64,000 nucleotides of DNA from Bacteroidota bacterium (lineage in GTDB: Bacteria; Bacteroidota; Bacteroidia; NS11-12g; UBA9320), in the NCBI GenBank assembly GCA_018700895.1, contig JABIUV010000026.1, positions 62,001 to 126,000 of the forward strand. The letters run 5' to 3'. Both the position numbers and the translations under genes were made by a program. The notes under the pieces are model-generated. The model searched no databases. It saw only the letters and a program-made list of their open reading frames with translations, and was not told the origin of the DNA. Position 1 is the first letter of the stretch. Every line of letters begins with the position of its first letter. Shown piece after piece: positions 62,312 through 64,000 of this stretch.

Positions 62312-62809
62312 CTATTTTATATCTACTACTTTTACTTGATTGTCACAATTTAGGCACAACCCGAGGTCATCTACCAGCGGGTTCCCGTACAAATTCAGTG
62401 AATGTCTTGATACTTCAAAATTGAGCAATTCTGCCATTTTGGAAGCAATTTGTTGTATTCTCGGGTCGCAAAATTCCATTACTTTTCCGCAGGTGTTGCA
62501 AATGATATGGTCGTGCTGCTTGTACCCGTATGCTTGCTCAAATTGAGCCATATTCTGCCCAAACTGATGCTTGATTACTAGTCCGCATTCCTGAAGCAAA
62601 TCGAGTGTATTGTACACCGTGGCTCTACTTACATGGTAGTTGCGGTTTTTCATTTGGATGTATAGCGTATCCACATCAAAGTGCTTCTTGTTGCTATATA
62701 TTTCATCCAAAATAGCATAACGCTCGGGGGTCTTACGCTGACCTTTTTTTTCGAGGTAAGCTGTAAATAGATTTTTTACATCTTCTTTTATATCTTTTGC
62801 GTTATCCAT
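62312..62809 (-). CDS. fur: Fur family transcriptional regulator
   Basis: [52 protein letters not shown] CxxC. Confidence 0.9.
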   Translation of the reverse strand: MDNAKDIKEDVKNLFTAYLEKKGQRKTPERYAILDEIYSNKKHFDVDTLYIQMKNRNYHVSRATVYNTLDLLQECGLVIKHQFGQNMAQFEQAYGYKQHDHIICNTCGKVMEFCDPRIQQIASKMAELLNFEVSRHSLNLYGNPLVDDLGLCLNCDNQVKVVDIK

Positions 62810-62811
62810 GC

Positions 62812-64000
62812 TTAACTTGTTAGTTTTGGGATGTTCTCCAGGTCTATTCGTTTTACTTTTATATACTCGTCTATTCCTTTCAGTTCCTCCATTAATTGCT
62901 CAAGGTGTTGTTTATCAGTTACCTGCAGCATTAATTTGCCCAGGAACGTCCCGTCCAAGGATTCAAAACTGATTGATTTCATGTTTACTTTCAACTGTTT
63001 GGATACAATGTCAGTAACTTTACCTACTAAGCCTAGTGAATCTATCCCTCTAATTTCGAGTGCAGCCTCAAATTCTTCTTCAATATTACCTTGGCCGGCC
63101 CATCGTGCTTTTATGATGCGATAGCCATATTTCGACATGAGATTTTGAGCATTTTTGCACGCCGTTTGATGTATTTTTACTTCTCCACCTACGGTGATAA
63201 AACCTACTACCTGATCACCAGGAATGGGATTACAACAATTGGCAAAGGTGTAGTCCATATCAATAGTAGCATCGCCTAGGAGTAACTCTCTCGATGTTTT
63301 GGACGTGAGCTTGCTGGGGTCTAATCGTTCTGTACCTGGCTTGTGTACCTTGGTGGTTTCTACCAGTATTTCAGATAGTTTTATTTTTTCCTTATCCAGC
63401 GTACCGGCACCTATTTGGTAAGTAAGCTCTAGTTCATCTTCTGTTTTGAAAAACGCTACCAGTTTGTTGAGATTATCTACCGTATAGGGGAAACCGGTAT
63501 TTTTCATCTTGCGGCCTAATGCTTCTTTGCCTAGGGCAGCAACTACTCGTTTTTCATCCTTGAGACTTTGTTTTATCTTGTTTTTAGCCTTAGATGTTTT
63601 TACAAAATTGAGCCAATCTTTATTGGGTTTTTGTTTGGCACTAGTGAGTATTTCTATTTGGTCGCCATTTTTTATTTCATAACTCAATGGGACTAACTTG
63701 CCATTTACCTTAGCTCCCAGACATTTGGCTCCCACTTCTGAGTGTATGTCAAAGGCAAAATCTAATGCTGTTGCACCTTTAGGCAACTTGCGAAGCATTC
63801 CTTTTGGGGTAAATGCAAATACTTCCTTGGCGTAGAGGTTCATTTTGAACTCGTCTAGGAAGTCGAGTGCTGTCCCGTCTTGGTCTTCTAGTATCTCGCG
63901 TATTTGCGTAAGCCAATTATCTAGATTATTGCTAGAGTTGGCATTCTTCTTGTCTTTATATTTCCAGTGGGCGGCGTAACCTTTTTCGGCTATGGCATCC
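62812..64000 (-). CDS. RelA/SpoT family (p)ppGpp synthetase/hydrolase, C-terminal part (runs off window end)
   Basis: TGS domain [34 protein letters not shown]-like C-terminus; ORF stays open upstream ([15 protein letters not shown]) to the window edge. Confidence 0.93.
   Translation of the reverse strand, partial: DAIAEKGYAAHWKYKDKKNANSSNNLDNWLTQIREILEDQDGTALDFLDEFKMNLYAKEVFAFTPKGMLRKLPKGATALDFAFDIHSEVGAKCLGAKVNGKLVPLSYEIKNGDQIEILTSAKQKPNKDWLNFVKTSKAKNKIKQSLKDEKRVVAALGKEALGRKMKNTGFPYTVDNLNKLVAFFKTEDELELTYQIGAGTLDKEKIKLSEILVETTKVHKPGTERLDPSKLTSKTSRELLLGDATIDMDYTFANCCNPIPGDQVVGFITVGGEVKIHQTACKNAQNLMSKYGYRIIKARWAGQGNIEEEFEAALEIRGIDSLGLVGKVTDIVSKQLKVNMKSISFESLDGTFLGKLMLQVTDKQHLEQLMEELKGIDEYIKVKRIDLENIPKLTS

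Noticed and set aside
1-64000. CRISPR arrays, prophage, transposases, toxin-antitoxin or defence islands
   Set aside because: Looked for direct-repeat arrays, IS-like terminal repeats, integrase/transposase and defence-type proteins; none found. The only recombinase is a housekeeping XerC/D next to hpf and rpsU.

Overview
The window is a contiguous stretch of a Bacteroidota (Bacteroidetes) chromosome. Evidence is the TAnnTTTG-type promoters, SusC/SusD pair, PorD/DUF4835, T9SS C-terminal sorting domains and bamD-rpoZ-coaBC-porD gene order. Most of it is core genome: lgt (partial), pyrE, bamD, rpoZ, coaBC, an alpha-oxoamine synthase, acyl-CoA dehydrogenase, rpsU, xerC, hpf, the tRNA-Thr/Tyr/Gly/Thr-tuf-tRNA-Trp-secE-nusG-rplKAJL-rpoBC supercluster, fabD, purA, fur and relA/spoT (partial). 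The main accessory content is a polysaccharide utilization locus at about 38.4-59.8 kb, predicted to target laminarin-type beta-1,3(1,6)-glucan. It encodes SusC/SusD, a PKD surface glycan-binding lipoprotein, GH16, a GH-A clan (GH2/GH5-like) lipoprotein, a 1150-aa GH94-like phosphorylase (GH149/GH161-type), GH3, two GH17, GH30 and an MFS symporter, flanked by an NrtR-like NUDIX regulator and a T9SS-tailed protein. Points worth a second look: coaBC has no canonical start codon; a T9SS-exported esterase-fold protein lacks its nucleophile Ser; a putative glycan-binding module is shared by two differently anchored proteins; several palindromes look like operators; and the tRNA-tuf operon may be split internally. 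No CRISPR array, phage, IS element or defence system was seen, and I did not find a convincingly novel system.
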